Source: Astropecten irregularis
Taxonomy: Eukaryota; Echinodermata; Asteroidea; Paxillosida; Astropectinidae
Direction: 5' to 3'
Assembly: GCA_963971285.1 (NCBI GenBank)
Contig: OZ020255.1
Location: 1,178,001-1,242,000 of the forward strand
DNA: 64,000 nt
Part shown: positions 60,392 to 64,000 of the stretch, in pieces
How the letters are laid out: each line of letters opens with the position of its first letter
Numbering within the stretch: position 1 is the stretch's first letter
Position numbers and translations under genes: made by a program
The notes under the pieces: model-generated
What the model was told of the DNA's origin: nothing
What the model saw: the letters and a program-made list of their open reading frames with translations, nothing else
Database searches by the model: none

Positions 60392-62511
60392 CTACGTTTC
60401 AGAGGCTCTCATGATGTCTTCATTGGTGATGTTCACCAGCCACATATCGGAACTTTTGAATTTTGCAACTTTAGCCCCGTGTCCGCGGATACTTGCGGCG
60501 TGCATGACGACAGTCGAGAAGTTGGCCTTCTGGGCGCGTAGCTTGTAATACTTGGGTCCCCACGGGAAGAGGTCAGTGTCAAGGTGACCAATGTTCACGT
60601 GCTTCGGTATGTCTCGGCCCAGAAGATCGTTCATGATGCCTTGATCCGCTTTAATCCTTCCCGTGCGAGACTGGTTCTTCATAGCTTCGATCCAAGCCCG
60701 AATGAACTTGAGGGTGGTTTCCGTTGGCTTCAGATAAATCAAACCGGCGCAGAAATTTGAATCACTGTGTCGTTCGCGATACTTGGAATCAATCAGGGAT
60801 ATGTCAAAGTCTCCTTTGAAATAGGGGAAGGCATCCTTGAACCAGAACAAATCAGAGTCACTGAAGAGAACGTCCAGACCCTTTTCTAACAGAGAAAGAA
60901 TGTAGGGTTGGCGCTTCATAAAGAGCTTGAAGTACTGCTGAGTATATCGCGATATTGACCGAGGCATTTCACCGGAGTCTGTCTGTATCACATGCACCGC
61001 TGGATCAGTCGCGGCTCTCATGTGCATGTACCGATACCCTGTCTGATCCTCAGCAATGATGGTGGTGTTCACACACACTCCTACCCTTTTGATGCTCTCC
61101 AAGAGGTTCATGGTCATGTCCACGAAGGCTGTGTTTGTGGTCAACAGCATCATGACGCCTGGCCTCTTCTTGACGTCGTTCAGAGTGCAGTTGGACAACG
61201 GTCCTCGGACCTGTGATACAGCTGATGTCGCCGTCGCAGAGGGATGAGATGACACTACCTTGTGTGACGATGACAGGACAGCACGTGGCGGCACATCAGG
61301 ATTGGAAGGCACGGCGTCGTGTCGTGTTTGGTTACAGACCAGGACCTCCCTCATGACGCAGTTGCACGAGGAATGAGCCTTCACGGGTTTATGAACAACC
61401 ACACTCTTTGATGCATAATCTACAGTGAAATACGATTAAAAATCAAACATAACTTGAGCAAGGGTGTGACAGGATATGAATACTTTCCATTACAAAACAA
61501 CCCGACCAAGAAGCATTTAGCCTCCGAGAGAAAGATACTGCTAAGATCGAAACATTAGGCCCAAACTTATTTCATCAGGTCATTATTTTCGTTGAGCAGT
61601 TTACAATCAAAATGTATAACTTGTTCAGGATTGTGCTAAAAGCCGCACCCGGCGGCCCTAATATGGCAAAAGGTTGTATCTCGAAAAATCATGTTTCGAG
61701 AAAAACGGCTTTGAATATTCTGTCTAGTACCACTTTTTTCTGGCCAATTTAATTCAGGGAAAAATTTGCTGAAATTAATATTTATAACATACAGAAGGTA
61801 TATTTTAAGTTTCAACCATTTTCTATGATTATTTTTCACATTAGAGGCATTTTTAAGTCGATACTCCCTTTTGACCGTACAATCAATGTTGACCATCTCA
61901 ACACATTTTTGGCAAAAGGGTGTATGTCATGTTAGCATTGCTCATATAGAATGCATTGTCTTGGCAAAAGGGTGTAAATCTATGTTACACAAACACCCTG
62001 CCAATGATCTGTAGGGCAAAAGGGTGTATCTTGTGTTACACAATTCATATTGCATGTTTCTGTTTTAGCAAAGAAATGTATCTGAAGTTACGATGAATGA
62101 CCTTAATGAGAAATCACATGCTAGCTTTAAAACGATGCATCGTACGAACTTGAGATTTCGCCCAATGGAAAAAGCGCCCTCACTTACCCAAAACAGTTTT
62201 AATCTGAAAAATGGTGTAAATTGAGTTACACCCTTTTGCCATCACAGGGCCGCCGGAGTCCAAGCTGAGATTGTTGAATGAAAACTTCCATAGTACATGC
62301 ATGTTTCTATACACCGACAAGCAATGTTTTTTGGGGGTAAATAAGTTACGACTGTTCCAAATCAACGGTTCACAAATTAGCGAATTAAAACATTATCAAA
62401 TTGAAGCATATACAAGTTTTTCACGCAAAAGATCAACTTACTCAGAGTAAATACGAAGAATGCGGTGAATTGGAGAAGACAGACGATTTTGTACAGAGTG
62501 CGTGTGTCCAT
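60392..62511 (-). CDS. GT77-family glycosyltransferase D (two exons)
   Basis: More diverged paralog on the minus strand. Exon 1, 62442-62511, codes MDTRTLYKIV and a hydrophobic anchor (CLLQFTAFFVFTL) and ends in phase 1 at GTAAGT. Exon 2, 60392-61419, begins after the acceptor CACTGTAG; the product is 365 residues. The stem has CxC (SCNC) plus a further Cys. The domain begins GPLSNCTLNDVKKRPGVM, the DxD is DSD in LFSDSDLFWFKDAFPYF (residues about 211-213), and FCAGLIYLKPT, KADQGIMN and VMHAASIRGHG follow. Key family positions are kept, so it is probably active. The intron is 1,022 bp and holds a TIR element. An LTR retroelement lies 8 bp after the stop, in the same orientation. The start lacks the YY1-like context of the other copies. 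Confidence 0.94.
61649..62256. mobile_element. TIR element in the GT77 D intron
   Basis: CCGGCGGCCCTAATATGGCA to TGCCATCACAGGGCCGCCGG, 608 bp. The motif GGCAAAAGGGTGTA or close variants occurs at both ends and three times inside. Confidence 0.75.
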
Positions 62512-62615
62512 CGTTTCCACACAATTAGTACCCTAGGAGGAAATAAAGAGGATTTTCTTATTTGAGAACTTGCAATCGGCGTACAAACTACGCTGTCGCA
62601 TCTCATCATCCATTA

Positions 62616-62825
62616 AGCCTGCTGCACACAAGCGCCAAGTGCGTACGAATGAACTTTTACGTATACGCACTTGGCGCTCGTGTGCGGACTTTGGCGTACG
62701 CACTTGGCTCTCGTGTGAGGGCTTTGGCGTACGCACTTGGCTCTCGTGTGCAGACTTTGGCGTACGCACTTGGCGCTCTTGTGCAGACTTTGGAGTACGC
62801 ACTTGGCGCTTTTGTGCGGCAGGCT
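62616..62825. mobile_element. Foldback element with a 33 bp minisatellite, upstream of GT77 D
   Basis: Ends AGCCTGCTGCACACAAGCGC and GCGCTTTTGTGCGGCAGGCT are inverted (about 27 of 30 match), with TTA on both sides. Inside, five units of 33 bp start at 62664, 62697, 62730, 62763 and 62796 (TACGCACTTGGCGCTCGTGT...). It lies 105 bp before the GT77 D start codon. Confidence 0.85.
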
Positions 62826-63677
62826 TTATGGAATGAGTTGCCCTCCTCTGACCAACCTCTCTATTCGTCCGAATCTCAAATAAGTTGGGACAATTGGTCT
62901 TGTTGTGGACCTGTTGATTTTCAAATTGACTGCCAGCTCAATGTAATGTAAATCACTCCCTTCCAATGCATCAATCAGCCGTTCCCGATCAACATCAAGA
63001 TATTCTCGCGTATAACGCCAACAACCTGCCTTTGTTTTTGAGGATTCTCCAGTTATACAAGCAACCGTTACCAGGAAATTAATAAAAGTGAATTTACTGA
63101 AAGAAGTTAACCATTTTATACCCTTTTAAATCTTGCGGCACAGCACAGCCATAATTACAACTTACAAACGCCAAATTTGCTGAACATTCGCAGAAATGCC
63201 TGCCCCAAAACGAATTCGATTGACAATACGCACGCTGCCAAAAGCCGTTGTGTGAATTTGAATGCTGTTCGAATAGAATTTTAAATTGAAAGGCGATTCT
63301 TTTTAATCGCTTATGAACATTTGCTTGCACATGAAGTGAAAATTGAATGACTATTTTGATGTGTTTGCAGTTTCACGTGGAATGGGATGACGCAACGTTT
63401 AAAAAGTCCGTTTATTTGCGGAACATGGCCAGGATAATATTAATAATAGAAACTGTAAAGTGTGACATTTCCAAAGACTATTGTTCCCTCCGTGTGCTAC
63501 GTATATTGTCTCCTGCTTTTACTCAACCCCTGCCCTTTACGCTTGACTGGTTTTACATGAAAAATTCACCACCAGGATGCCATTATCCGTGTTCATTACT
63601 AATGTGGGCTTGCATGCTTGGCGCCGTACTATAGTGGTTTTTCCACTTACATTTATTCCCACAAAAATATTGATTAA
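62826..63677. other. Upstream of GT77 D, no gene seen
   Basis: AT-rich, no motif recognised before the TTAA MITE at 63678. Confidence 0.5.
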
Positions 63678-64000
63678 AGGTGATATCATACTTTGGTTTT
63701 TGACAAAGAAATACAGATTCATGGGCAGAAATATCAAGACAGATACGGTAACGATCATCTGTGAAAATTTAAGCCCCATACGGCGCCCACTTTTTGAGAA
63801 AACAGTTAAATACGGCCACAGTATTTCTTAAGTCTTCTCTCTTTTATTTTTGATCTTATGTTTTACTCTTTTCTGGATAAATACAGCATTTCATGCGGAA
63901 AAATGTAAACGGTATGTTTCTACCAGCACCATCTTTATACCCGCTGTAAGTTATACGTAAATCTGTGAACATTTCTGTTTTGGCTTCTTACCAAAGTTAT
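63678..64000 (+). mobile_element. TTAA MITE, cut by the right edge
   Basis: Starts AGGTGATATCATACTTTGG after TTAA; runs to TTACCAAAGT at the window edge. Confidence 0.8.

Noticed and set aside
62664-62828. CRISPR-like array
   Set aside because: Repeats are contiguous 33 bp units without spacers, in a eukaryotic setting.
62562-62951. Open frames with repeating RTLAYALG or CADFGVRTW
   Set aside because: Produced by the 33 bp minisatellite, whose length is a multiple of three.

Overview
The window looks like nuclear DNA from a marine invertebrate deuterostome, most likely an echinoderm and perhaps a sea star. The grounds are spliced animal genes with GT-AG introns, a lineage-type expansion of family GT77 glycosyltransferases, AT-rich introns full of small TIR elements, a CR1/L2-like LINE and a CsRn1-type Gypsy element. 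The phylum is inference; no single base pattern proves it.

Five host genes are supported. (1) ERCC3/XPB, the TFIIH translocase, runs on the minus strand from its start codon at 8961 to exon 8 at 1162, and its helicase part lies beyond the left edge. Eight exons, about 321 residues, join in frame. (2)-(5) Four paralogous type II membrane GT77 (Nucleotid_trans) glycosyltransferases share one gene structure: a short first exon coding the membrane anchor, a phase-1 intron, and one large exon with the catalytic domain. Gene A (minus) has exon 2 at 11182-12314 and its best exon 1 at 36641-36713, so it would carry a 24.3 kb intron. Genes B (40131-41470) and C (45600-46943), both plus, are a recent tandem duplication. 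Gene D (60392-62511, minus) is the more diverged copy. A and B are head to head.

The gene A intron is almost wholly a tandem array: units of about 3.6-3.8 kb at 13492-17193, 18734-20315 (partial), 20316-23946, 23947-27727 and 27728-34493, the last one split by a 3.0 kb LINE. A second block of about 1.5 kb appears twice, at 17194-18733 and 34494-35963. A TTAA-flanked MITE family is scattered through the array and most of the window, and in the 1.5 kb block one copy sits nested in the TTAA of another.

The right part holds a young Ty3/Gypsy fossil of the CsRn1 type (53125-60383, minus) with 570 bp LTRs differing at about two sites, a tRNA-Trp-type primer site, and an extra SGNH-hydrolase-like reading frame between the 5' LTR and gag. 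It sits 8 bp past the stop codon of GT77 gene D and in the same orientation. Other elements include an hAT-type insert with an intact 8 bp target duplication inside ERCC3, an hAT-type MITE shared by the B and C flanks, tRNA-derived SINEs that form the acceptor sides of two ERCC3 introns, and a foldback with a 33 bp minisatellite just upstream of gene D.
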